Assembly (NCBI RefSeq): GCF_000316645.1
Contig: NC_019684.1
Span: 124,001-188,000 of the forward strand
Direction: 5' to 3'
Source: Nostoc sp. PCC 7524
Lineage (GTDB): Bacteria > Cyanobacteriota > Cyanobacteriia > Cyanobacteriales > Nostocaceae
Length of the DNA: 64,000 nt
Every line of letters starts with the position of its first letter. Positions within the stretch are counted from its first letter, which is position 1. Position numbers and translations under genes: made by a program. Below the pieces are notes generated by a model. That model was given only the letters and a program-made list of their open reading frames with translations, did no database searches and had not been told where the DNA came from. Below, in pieces: positions 47,775 through 56,046 of the stretch.

Positions 47775-48311
47775 ATGAATAGTAAGACCACTACAGCCAA
47801 AAAAGTTTTTCAAGCTGGACGGAAGTCAAAACCCAAACCAAAACGCACTTCACTTGTCAGCCTCAGACTAACCGAATCAGAAAAAGAAGATTGGGAAGCC
47901 AAAGCCGAAGCTGCTGGTATGGGGAAGAATCTCTCTAAATTTATCCGCTACTGTGTTGAGCGCGATCGCATCTACATTGCTCCCCCAGTACCCGCCATCA
48001 ACGAAGCGACATACGTAGAACTGGGTCGAATTGGCAATAACATCAACCAAATTGCCTATGCCATCAACCGAGCTGTAAAAATGGGAGAAGCGATTGCGCG
48101 GAGCGCAGTGCCGGAGGCAATCGCAGTTGACCCTCGCCCTGAAATTGAAGCCCTCAAACCATTACTGCTAGAAATAAAGCAGATATTACTGGGAATGCCG
48201 GAAAACCCTGAACTACCATCCTCCTCAGAACAATCTGCACCTGTGGCTAACCAACCCGAACAACCGGAACAACCTGACCAAGTAGTTGCTTTCCCCCTGG
48301 AGGACAAGTGA
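47775..48311 (+). CDS. mobC: MobC-like accessory protein
   Basis: A 178-residue mobilisation protein. Residues about 20-60 form a ribbon-helix-helix (TSLVSLRLTESEKEDWEAKAEAAG) and residues about 75-100 the conserved LGRIGNNINQIAYAINRA helix. MobC proteins open oriT for the relaxase. Residues about 104-120 are encoded by a GCGATTGC ... GCAATCGC inverted repeat (48090-48124), absorbed in frame. The stop overlaps the relaxase start by four bases. Confidence 0.85.
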   Translation: MNSKTTTAKKVFQAGRKSKPKPKRTSLVSLRLTESEKEDWEAKAEAAGMGKNLSKFIRYCVERDRIYIAPPVPAINEATYVELGRIGNNINQIAYAINRAVKMGEAIARSAVPEAIAVDPRPEIEALKPLLLEIKQILLGMPENPELPSSSEQSAPVANQPEQPEQPDQVVAFPLEDK

Positions 48312-49801
48312 TTGGCAATATCACCAAAGGAAATGGCTTTTACGGTTGTGTAGCCTACGTCCTCGGCAAAACTTCGGCGCGGCTGATCAATACTAATATG
48401 GCAGGAGAAACACCCGCCCAACTTGCTTGGGAGTTTCGCTCCTTTGCCAATAAAAACCAACGAGTTAAAAAACCCGTACTGCACCTATCGTTTAGTCCGG
48501 CCCCTGGTGATAGAAGCCTGGACGAGTGGGAATTATGCCAAATAGCGGAAGATTTACGAGAGGGGTTGAAACTGTCGAACAACCAATTTATTTTGGTGCA
48601 GCATAACGATGCGGAATATGACGGGCAAGTTCGACCCCACGCACATATGGTAATTAACCGGGTATCCTACGATGGCGAGTGCAATGACGATTATTTAGAC
48701 TATTACCGTACAGAAAAAATCTTACGTCAAATAGAAAAAAATTACGATTTAATTATTCAACCGTCCAGTTGGGAAGTCGATAAGAAAAAGGCTTACCCTA
48801 AACACGTACAACAAGCAGAAGAATCTGGAAACCAAAATATAGTTGAATGGTTGCAAAAGCAGATTGAACAAGCCGCAGTAGATAATCCTGCAATGCCAGT
48901 ATTTGTGGCCCGATTGTTAAAAGAAAATATCCAAGTTGATTGCAAGTTTACCCGTACTGGTAAGCTCAAGGGGATAAGCTACTGCTTGGATGGACAGCCG
49001 TTTAAAGGTGGGGATTTGGGGAAATTATATACTCATGTTGGCATCCGGGAACATTTAAAAGTTAGCTATCAAGAAGAATATCGATATCCAACTGAGTCAC
49101 TAATTGAGAGTTTTAAGCGAGGGCGAACAATTGACGATAAGCGGATTAATTATCTGGAAAGTTGGATTGAGTGGAATTTTAAACAAGATTCTTCATCCGA
49201 TGGAGCATTAGAAAAAACAGCAATTATCGAAGTATTAAGTACACAAGATAATTCAACAGCAAACTTAGAGCCAGCACTTGAAGAAGTTCCCACAATAGCA
49301 AATGAACCGTTCGCTAAAAAACAAACTGTGGTAGTGTCGCCACCCTCATTCCCTACAACAGTTGAAACGACGCAAAACCAAGAATTTAAAGAAGTACCAG
49401 CACTTATAACTGTTAGAGACGATAACGAAATTCTTCTTGGCGTTGCAGCAGAACCATCCGCACTCCCACAAGATAAACCAACTGAGCAACAGCCCGATAT
49501 CCCAGAACAAATTGCTCGGATGCGAGAAATTGCTCCCATCGTTGCGGAATATCTCTTGGTACTTAATAGTACAGCATTGAAAGGTAATAGATACTCGGCG
49601 ACAATTGAAAATAACCAACTAACCCTGATACGTAACAGTGATGGTATTCAGGTGATGAAAGCTTCCTATACCTCAGAAGAATGGCAACCCGTAGAACCAC
49701 CACAACTGGGTGATGAAGATATAACACAATTACAAAAACTCATACCTGTAATTCAACAATTGAAAAATAAACATCAGGAAGTCTCTTTAGCAGAGATATA
49801 G
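48308..49801 (+). CDS. mobA: Relaxase / mobilisation protein
   Basis: A 497-residue relaxase with GTG start at 48308 overlapping mobC. The N-terminal 250 residues form the relaxase domain: candidate catalytic tyrosines in GFYGCVAYVLG, HLSFSPAPGD, and the metal-binding RPHAHMVINR (near residue 115). It would nick oriT and pilot single-strand transfer. The C-terminal half is low complexity and without a helicase or primase domain. With MobC it makes the element mobilisable; no conjugation (type IV) genes are in the window, so transfer would need a helper. Confidence 0.88.
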   Translation: MIGNITKGNGFYGCVAYVLGKTSARLINTNMAGETPAQLAWEFRSFANKNQRVKKPVLHLSFSPAPGDRSLDEWELCQIAEDLREGLKLSNNQFILVQHNDAEYDGQVRPHAHMVINRVSYDGECNDDYLDYYRTEKILRQIEKNYDLIIQPSSWEVDKKKAYPKHVQQAEESGNQNIVEWLQKQIEQAAVDNPAMPVFVARLLKENIQVDCKFTRTGKLKGISYCLDGQPFKGGDLGKLYTHVGIREHLKVSYQEEYRYPTESLIESFKRGRTIDDKRINYLESWIEWNFKQDSSSDGALEKTAIIEVLSTQDNSTANLEPALEEVPTIANEPFAKKQTVVVSPPSFPTTVETTQNQEFKEVPALITVRDDNEILLGVAAEPSALPQDKPTEQQPDIPEQIARMREIAPIVAEYLLVLNSTALKGNRYSATIENNQLTLIRNSDGIQVMKASYTSEEWQPVEPPQLGDEDITQLQKLIPVIQQLKNKHQEVSLAEI

Positions 49802-50164
49802 GAATCTACTTGAATATTGCTAAGTATACTGAGAAAGAAACCTTTGTATAGCAAGCTTATAGTTACCTTGGTTTTTCCCAAATCAAATAGGAGTTTTCTA
49901 GAACTGGACTATATATTTAAACAATCCTCAATGCTAATTTTTAATCTCAAAAAATAAAGTCAAAAAACCCATTATTATCCGGAAATAGATGTGATTTTCC
50001 ATTAAATTAAAATCCTAAATTCAGTAATTTTAATTTCTATTTAAAACAGCCTTAATGCCACAATTTGAAACTATTTTTTAATTAAATTGATTTAAAATTT
50101 ACCGTATATATGGGCTTTAGTGGTATGATTTTAAAATCAGTAAAATTGGTGCTATTTATTAAGA
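49802..50164. other. AT-rich gene-free stretch
   Basis: It lies between the relaxase and the DUF6932 gene and is strongly AT-rich, with TTTTAATTT-type runs. It probably holds the promoter of the DUF6932 pair; no clear terminator is seen. Confidence 0.5.
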
Positions 50165-50608
50165 ATGATTCCTGAGTTTGATGAAAACGGTAATCTACCA
50201 CCAGGGGTACATTTTGGCGAGTGGCAGGAGTTTAAAGAGAGGTTTGGGTACACACCTAAAAGAGCCAAAATGATTTCAGGTTTAGAAGAGTTAATGAAAC
50301 AACTAAAAGCAGCAGAATGCCGTACAATTTACATCAATGGCAGTTTTGTGACAAATAAAATAGACCCAGGAGATTTTGATTGTTGCTGGGACAGAGACGA
50401 TGTAAATATAGATTACCTCAGACAAAATGCACCACTAATATTAAAATATTATGACAGTGCAGCACAGAAAGCTAAGTATAAAGGGGAAATTTATCCATCC
50501 GACCAACCCGTGGATGAGTCTACAATATCAATAGAGTTTTTTCAGCGCGATAGAAAACAAAATCGTAAGGGTATTGTAGCTATTAACTTATTGGAGTGGG
50601 AGCCATGA
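50165..50608 (+). CDS. DUF6932 family protein, probable nucleotidyltransferase-like toxin-antitoxin partner
   Basis: A 147-residue protein of the DUF6932 type. It starts MIPEFDENGNLPPGVHFGEW and has YINGSFVTNKIDPGDFDCCWD (residues about 57-76), a GS-x(n)-DFD pattern like minimal nucleotidyltransferases. The next gene overlaps it by four bases (ATGA). Such pairs are common in mobile DNA and are thought to be toxin-antitoxin-like; which one is the toxin is not known to me. Confidence 0.75.
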   Translation: MIPEFDENGNLPPGVHFGEWQEFKERFGYTPKRAKMISGLEELMKQLKAAECRTIYINGSFVTNKIDPGDFDCCWDRDDVNIDYLRQNAPLILKYYDSAAQKAKYKGEIYPSDQPVDESTISIEFFQRDRKQNRKGIVAINLLEWEP

Positions 50609-51123
50609 TTAAAGATGATAAACAACTGGCATATTCCAAAGAATGGGCAGAAAAGTTTGCTGAAGCCAACCGGAAATTAAGGGCGAATGAAGAAAAGCGA
50701 TTAAAAGACCCGGATGGCTGGCAGTTAATTCAAGATTCTAACGATGCGTTGCGGCAGAAACTTGTGGATGAAATTGTTGAGTATGAAATGTTAGCCGCCC
50801 ATAATCCCAACGAACCTATCACTCTACAAGTGGAGTGCATGAATAAAATATCCGACTTATTAATTAAAGCCAGAATTGCTTTTAAAATCACGCCAAAAGA
50901 ACTGGCAGCGTTATGCGGACACACGGAAGAACAAATTAAATTATTTGAAGATAAAGACTATCAAAATGCAACATTCTTGGATTTTTTAGCAGTTTCTGAT
51001 GCCTTGGGTGTTGAAATTATTGATGGTAAATTTATTGCCAAAATGGATGAATTTTACCTCAAACGTTTAGAGGCAATACGGCAAGCAGCAAGTATTAATG
51101 CTGAATTACAAACTGCATCTTAA
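50605..51123 (+). CDS. HTH/XRE-like partner of the DUF6932 protein
   Basis: A 172-residue protein starting at 50605 (MIKDDKQLAYSKEW), overlapping the previous stop. Residues about 45-120 hold the recurring DEIVEYEML and ITPKELAALCGHTEEQIKLFEDKDYQNATF pattern of an HTH related to XRE. The C-terminal helix may dimerise. It would bind the promoter or its DUF6932 partner. Confidence 0.7.
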   Translation: MIKDDKQLAYSKEWAEKFAEANRKLRANEEKRLKDPDGWQLIQDSNDALRQKLVDEIVEYEMLAAHNPNEPITLQVECMNKISDLLIKARIAFKITPKELAALCGHTEEQIKLFEDKDYQNATFLDFLAVSDALGVEIIDGKFIAKMDEFYLKRLEAIRQAASINAELQTAS

Positions 51124-51146
51124 ATATTGAAGCAACTCCACACCTG

Positions 51147-51929
51147 CTACAAAGAAGATTTACCCAACCGTTTGTACATCCACTCAATATCCGCATCACT
51201 CAATACTGGTGGGGGTGGAGGTTGGGTGTAGTCTATCGATAAATCATACCCAGCTTCGTCATAGATAGCATTCAGCACGGCTTGCAACTCCAGTACTGCA
51301 TCGGGGTCGCCTTCGCGCAGGGGAACGGGTATTGTCGGGAGAATATCTTGTAAGGTTACAGGCCACACGTCGATTACTCCAGACCCAGCCCGCGTTAAGG
51401 TAATTAAATAGGGAACATCTGGAAGGCGGGGGTGGTTAAATGGTCGATTTCCCCGACGCAGCAAGTCAATTTCAATTAGATGGACGTTGGCATTATATAA
51501 ACGCTGGCGTTTCTTACGGTAGTCAGTAATACCTGGTTCGCGTTTGTTTACGGGGGAGAGAATTTCGATACAGCTTACCAGTACGTTATTGGCAGTATCC
51601 CGAATTTCGACTGTGGGGATGCGGACTTCGACTGGTTGGATAACTGGAAGCGTTAGTGGTGCGGGGGTTGTGGCAATATTCGATGTGGGGGTAGTCGGAG
51701 TTACGTCGCGGCGTTGTCTTATCTGCAATACCTCGACATCTGGGTACAAAATACCAATTTCACTTGCAGGAGAAATATCTTCCACAACATATACTTCCAG
51801 CCGTGCGGCATATTTGGGACGCAGCTGTGGGACGAGGAAGGTACGAATTTTACTAGCAAGGGCGTTGTGTACGTCACTCCACAGGTAGCCTTCAAGATAA
51901 GGGTCCATACCGGGAAACGGGGAAGGCAT
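51147..51929 (-). CDS. DUF4058 family protein
   Basis: A 260-residue protein beginning MPSPFPGMDPYLEG, the hallmark of DUF4058, followed by RPKYAARLEVYVVE and the EILSPVNKREPG block. The function is unknown; the family is widespread in cyanobacteria and is often fused or near PD-(D/E)XK-like proteins. It converges with the DUF6932 pair, 23 bases apart. Confidence 0.88.
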   Translation of the reverse strand: MPSPFPGMDPYLEGYLWSDVHNALASKIRTFLVPQLRPKYAARLEVYVVEDISPASEIGILYPDVEVLQIRQRRDVTPTTPTSNIATTPAPLTLPVIQPVEVRIPTVEIRDTANNVLVSCIEILSPVNKREPGITDYRKKRQRLYNANVHLIEIDLLRRGNRPFNHPRLPDVPYLITLTRAGSGVIDVWPVTLQDILPTIPVPLREGDPDAVLELQAVLNAIYDEAGYDLSIDYTQPPPPPVLSDADIEWMYKRLGKSSL

Positions 51930-52025
51930 TTTACAAGCTCGCTTGACTGCACCTTTATTCTAGAACTTGGCGGCTCATTTCATCCCTGAACTTTTTGTTT
52001 CAAGCTTTTCAATCGCTTCATTCTA

Positions 52026-52097
52026 TTTACAATGTGTCTCTAGTTGCAGGTATATGGGGTTCAGCCGGGATACCTGCAATTTGGGACACGTTGTAAA
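52026..52097. repeat. Palindromic repeat, family A, copy 2
   Basis: The arms TTTACAATGTGTCTC and TTTGGGACACGTTGTAAA are inverted repeats; the centre also pairs, with GCAGGTAT against ATACCTGC. It resembles the 16218-16294 repeat. Both sit just outside an IS605/Tn554 composite on the plasmid-like side. Confidence 0.6.
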
Positions 52098-52173
52098 CAA
52101 ATGTTGCACAAACAGATTTTGCAATTTACTAACTTGCCCAAAAATGGTAATGGGGCATTCAAATTTTTGCACA

Positions 52174-52320
52174 GTGACATACTCCCACACTGATGCAAGC
52201 ATACAGTGTGGGCTTCTCATCCAATCCAGCTATTGCTTCTCCTGACGGAGACGCTACGCGAACGGAGGCGATGAGCTTTGTTTTGAGTCCACGAGATGCC
52301 CCTCCGCAGACTTGAACAAG
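52174..52320 (-). ncRNA. Orphan omega-RNA-like right end
   Basis: Read leftward, the block shares with element 1 GAGGGGCATC, GCAATAGC, GGATTG, and the closing hairpin from ACACTGTATGC to GCATCAGTGT, ending GGAGTATGTCAC. No tnpB precedes it. If transcribed, its guide would be the sequence just left of 52174. The open frame across it (52217-52435) looks non-coding. Confidence 0.45.
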
Positions 52321-52511
52321 TACAAAAATGTTCAATCCTTTGTACTGTCAGAGTTTTACCTACCCACAGAAGCGACAAACAAATGTCTGTTACTGGGTAG
52401 AACCCCATACTCTGAGTTGTCAAGGTTCGGCGCACAGGAAGCGGTTAGCTATTAATTTGATTAAACCTGTACGACTTAAGTATATCATGGTTACGGTGAT
52501 TTGTCGTAATT

Positions 52512-52670
52512 ATGTCAAGAAAACACAGGGTTGAAACAAGACTTAACGACAGGGAATTGGGACTTTTAAAAGAGTTCGCAGAGACTCTGGATATCCCGAT
52601 GTCTGAAGCGTTGAGAACCTTAGTCCAAAGTTTGGCGATTCGTCGCCCACCCCACTCCCTCAACGAGTGA
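52512..52670 (+). CDS. Small ribbon-helix-helix-like protein of the IS605-type element
   Basis: A 52-residue ORF starting ATG at 52512, with motif VETRLNDRELGLLKEFAETL and MSEALRTLVQSLA, the layout of a CopG-type ribbon-helix-helix. It lies inside IS605 element 2. Small genes like this occur in cyanobacterial IS605-derived elements. It may regulate the element; no other role is shown. Confidence 0.5.
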   Translation: MSRKHRVETRLNDRELGLLKEFAETLDIPMSEALRTLVQSLAIRRPPHSLNE

Positions 52671-52799
52671 TAGTCGTTATTGGTCGGGGGTGGGACTCCT
52701 CACCGCCCTGCCATTCATCTCATCACTTCCGCTATTGCTTATCTAAACCACAATGTACACAACGTTGACTGTATAAGCATTTAACATTGTGAATACTTT

Positions 52800-53240
52800 C
52801 TACAACGTTGACAGTGGATATTTTACCAACATCTCTTGGAAAGATATCCACTGCTCGTCCTGTGTGTAAACAATGATACCGTCTTTGGTGTTTTGGCTGG
52901 CAAGAATTAATTTCTTCTTGTAGGCTAATGCGTACCATTCCTTAAAAACATCCAATTCAGATTGTTGTCCAATTTCTTCATTCTTGATCCAACCCTCTTC
53001 TATAGCTTTTTTAAGCCATGCACCTGGTTTTTCAATATTGCTACTAGCCATTGCTTCTTTAAAAGCTTTTATTGCATTTAAAACAGTATCTTCCTCTGCT
53101 GACTTAATTGTTTTAGTTAAGGTTGGATTCAGTTTAATTCCAATTAAGTCAAGTTGCTGTTTAACATGATCACTGATATCAGAACGTCCAGCCCTTTTCT
53201 TATCTAATGAAGTAACCTTTGAATTTTCATCATTGCTCAT
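52800..53240 (-). CDS. tnpC: Tn554-type TnpC, internally deleted
   Basis: 146 residues: MSND is fused to ENSKVTSL and the rest of the C-terminal half of copy 1. Residues 5-167 (HTH and coiled coil) are missing. The join shows only two bases of shared sequence (CA), so it probably arose by illegitimate joining. The start and overlap with tnpB are kept, so a C-terminal domain protein can still be made. Confidence 0.85.
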   Translation of the reverse strand: MSNDENSKVTSLDKKRAGRSDISDHVKQQLDLIGIKLNPTLTKTIKSAEEDTVLNAIKAFKEAMASSNIEKPGAWLKKAIEEGWIKNEEIGQQSELDVFKEWYALAYKKKLILASQNTKDGIIVYTQDEQWISFQEMLVKYPLSTL

Positions 53241-54819
53241 TCTTGTTGCCCTCCAGAGTATTGATGATATTTTCTAGATTTTTTTTAACATCTTCATTAA
53301 CTTGAATTTGACGTTGCCAACCATTAGTTTTAGCTACTTCGAGAACTTTATTAGTACGCTCTAAATGTTCCTTATGTTGGTCTAAAAACTCAATGGTTGT
53401 ACGAAAATCACCGCAGGTTAGGCAGGCATTGCCCTTACTACAGGTAAGCTGTGCGGGTAGTCCACAATATCCATTTGCTAAAGTTTCAGCCAAAACTTTT
53501 TTCTTCATCCATTGCAGACCACTATCATTGTCTAATTCTGGATGAAGTGATTCAATAACTTCGCCATTAATATTGACTACTTTATTATCAAGATATTTGT
53601 CTATTTCTTTTCTTAATGTCGCATCATGAATATGAGCATAAACCATAGTCATGTGAGGTGAATCATGACCTAAATATCGTTGGACAATATGCTGTGGCAC
53701 TCCATTATTAATCATTCTTGTCCCAACAGTATGGCGAAACTGATGAGTCTGAAAATTCCATCTCTTGCCCGTGCTATCGCAAATATTAAATTCCTCTGCC
53801 AAGTGTTTTAAATGATTAGCAAACGATTGGTCGGTCATAACTTTAGGTTCAGGAATAAATTCTGGCGATGCTTTTCTACCGCAGAAAAGATATTTATAGT
53901 CTTTACCAAAATGTTTTTGAATGTAAGCTTGCTGCTCTTTAATAGCCTGGGCAAGCTCTATAGATATAGGCAAGGTAGTTTCAAACTTCATCTTCCAACG
54001 CATAAATTGAATAAACCATCCACCTTTACTATCTTGCTTAAGGCAATCTAAAGGTAGTTGACATAATTCTCCTACTCTCAAACCACATTCTTGAATAACC
54101 AGCACCATTCTTGTTATTGGCTCAGGTAAGGCATCTAGGTGTTCATTTAATTGACGAATCACTTCATCTGGAATATAACGAGGTAATGATTTTGGGCGAC
54201 TAGGATAATCCTCTTTACGAATTAAGTAAGGTTCTACATTAAACCATTTATTAGTAACACCAGTTTCAAATAAAGAAGCTATAGCAGAGATACGTTCACC
54301 TTTAGTTGCTGGAGCTAGATGTTTTTGATTAAGATAATCTAGGTAGTCGATAATTACAGAGCGAGTTATATCTTCTATTCGATTTACTATTTTATTTTGA
54401 GATATAAATCTTGAAAAATTCCTGAAACAAGACAAATATTTTTGTAGCTTTTCAAAGCTAGTTGTTGTCGTAGCAATATATCTAATAAATCTTTTAATAT
54501 CTTGTTTTAGCCATTCCTGTTGAATAGAGGAAAAATTTAGTTTATCTCCATCATTATGGTGTGGGCTAACTTGTAATCCTAATTCTGAAGCAGTCCAATA
54601 ATCGTCTAGTATTTTTATATGACTAGCCGATGGATTTATTACAAACTTGTGTTGACATTGTTTGCAACGATATTTTTGTTTTCCTGTTGGATTAATGCCA
54701 GCTTTATGATAATCTATGCTGCCACATTTAGGACAATTTATAGTTGATTTTTTAACTGCCTGAAGTTGAGTCTTTTTTTCTTGAGTTTGTGGAATATAGT
54801 CATGATTCATTGAAGCCAT
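53230..54819 (-). CDS. tnpB: Tn554-type TnpB tyrosine recombinase, copy 2
   Basis: A 529-residue protein identical in sequence to the one at 13249-14838. It has the same zinc ribbon at the N-terminus and the same catalytic R, HxxR, H and Y residues, so it should be active. The identity implies a recent copy or ongoing conversion between the two elements. Confidence 0.92.
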   Translation of the reverse strand: MASMNHDYIPQTQEKKTQLQAVKKSTINCPKCGSIDYHKAGINPTGKQKYRCKQCQHKFVINPSASHIKILDDYWTASELGLQVSPHHNDGDKLNFSSIQQEWLKQDIKRFIRYIATTTTSFEKLQKYLSCFRNFSRFISQNKIVNRIEDITRSVIIDYLDYLNQKHLAPATKGERISAIASLFETGVTNKWFNVEPYLIRKEDYPSRPKSLPRYIPDEVIRQLNEHLDALPEPITRMVLVIQECGLRVGELCQLPLDCLKQDSKGGWFIQFMRWKMKFETTLPISIELAQAIKEQQAYIQKHFGKDYKYLFCGRKASPEFIPEPKVMTDQSFANHLKHLAEEFNICDSTGKRWNFQTHQFRHTVGTRMINNGVPQHIVQRYLGHDSPHMTMVYAHIHDATLRKEIDKYLDNKVVNINGEVIESLHPELDNDSGLQWMKKKVLAETLANGYCGLPAQLTCSKGNACLTCGDFRTTIEFLDQHKEHLERTNKVLEVAKTNGWQRQIQVNEDVKKNLENIINTLEGNKNEQ

Positions 54820-55915
54820 CTCTCTTTGTCAAATATTTTTGATATTCTTTCTGTAAGTCATCATCTGTTAGATGAACATAAGTGTTAATAGTAGTTTGAA
54901 TGTTTGCGTGACCCAATCGCTTTTGGACATACGCCATATCCCATCCAGACCTAATTAACTCTGTAGCATGAGTGTGTCTAAGTAAATGAGGTGTCGCTTG
55001 AATACCTGTTTTCTTGGCTAACCTTTTAAACAGTCCATTCACAGCACCATAATCCATCGGTTGACCTATTTCACCGTCCCAACAGTTAACAAATACATAA
55101 TCACAGTCAATATCGTCTGGATATTCTTCAATCAGATAATTAGAGTAGAGTTTCATCAAATCTTTGGAAACATGAATTACTCTTTCAAATCCTGCCTTTG
55201 CCCGACTAATATTTATATTGTCAGTTCTGGGTATTACATGAATTTCATTTACTCCTTGTGAACGAATATCCTCATGTCTTAGTCCTAATAACTCACCAAT
55301 TCTCATGCCAGTTTCATAAAGTAAACAGATAATAAATTTATCTCTAATTCTTTTACAAGCATTAACTAATTCTTTAACCTGCTCCGAAGTTAAACATCCT
55401 GGGAAAGTTTTTGGTTCTTTAATTTTCAGTAATCGTGTTTTAACTTCCTTCCCTTTGCTTATGTGGTGTAAAAATGGCTTGTATTTTCGTCCTGGTTGCA
55501 TCTGATAGCGATAAGCATTAACCCCTTCAGTTGCTCCCAATCGCTCATGAAATTCATAAAAACCACAGACAGTCGTTAGAGCATGGTTAATTGTCTTTTC
55601 TGACCGTTTAGACACTTGTGGTTGAATGGATACTACTCCTGGTTCTGGACTTCTTAGCCAGTGAATAAAATCCGATAACTGCTCTAGATTTATTTCCTTC
55701 CAATCAATTTGCTTATCTCGTAAAAACTCCCAGAATAACTTTAGGTTGTTGGCGTAAACCCTAACTGTGTTGGGTGACTTTTCTAAACTGTCTAAGTAAC
55801 GTAGGTATTTTTGGATTGGCTCGATGGGTAAGTAGTCGTCATCTAGCACGATCCATATTGGGCGATTTGAATCCAGTAGCTGACCTTTTTGAACTAACAT
55901 ATCCTCATTGTACAC
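54800..55915 (-). CDS. tnpA: Tn554-type TnpA tyrosine recombinase, copy 2
   Basis: A 371-residue protein identical to the one at 14819-15934, with intact catalytic residues R (TGMRIGELLG), HxxR (HLLRHTHATE), H (RLGHANIQTT) and Y (TYVHLTDDD). It is the first gene of the operon, overlapping tnpB by 20 bases. Confidence 0.93.
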   Translation of the reverse strand: MYNEDMLVQKGQLLDSNRPIWIVLDDDYLPIEPIQKYLRYLDSLEKSPNTVRVYANNLKLFWEFLRDKQIDWKEINLEQLSDFIHWLRSPEPGVVSIQPQVSKRSEKTINHALTTVCGFYEFHERLGATEGVNAYRYQMQPGRKYKPFLHHISKGKEVKTRLLKIKEPKTFPGCLTSEQVKELVNACKRIRDKFIICLLYETGMRIGELLGLRHEDIRSQGVNEIHVIPRTDNINISRAKAGFERVIHVSKDLMKLYSNYLIEEYPDDIDCDYVFVNCWDGEIGQPMDYGAVNGLFKRLAKKTGIQATPHLLRHTHATELIRSGWDMAYVQKRLGHANIQTTINTYVHLTDDDLQKEYQKYLTKRDGFNES

Positions 55916-56046
55916 GTTGTGTAAAAGGTGTAGTTAGTATTAATATAGCTTAATAAAAAGAACTCATAAATAATCGTTGTTGTTGTTGTGTAAGATTATT
56001 TATGAGTTATAGATAACTTCGCGGTAAGTGAGAGGCTTCTGTCAGT

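Larger units (their letters stand above)
52739..56018 (-). mobile_element. Tn554-like transposon, copy 2 (tnpC internally deleted)
   Basis: About 3.28 kb, in direct orientation to copy 1, with TnpA and TnpB proteins identical to it. It differs by an in-frame 489-base deletion in tnpC. Core sequence is ATTGC on the left (52734-52738) and TCGC on the right (about 56019-56022). The left core equals the right core of copy 1, as expected if the two are related by transposition or recombination. Confidence 0.85.

Noticed and set aside
51930..52173. A 65-residue minus-strand frame (52023-52220) as the missing part of the 56047 gene
   Set aside because: It spans a palindromic repeat and gives no family-like sequence; continuity could not be shown.
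52217..52435. A 72-residue minus-strand frame
   Set aside because: It overlaps the omega-RNA-like block that is conserved as RNA or DNA with element 1; the frame itself is not conserved.
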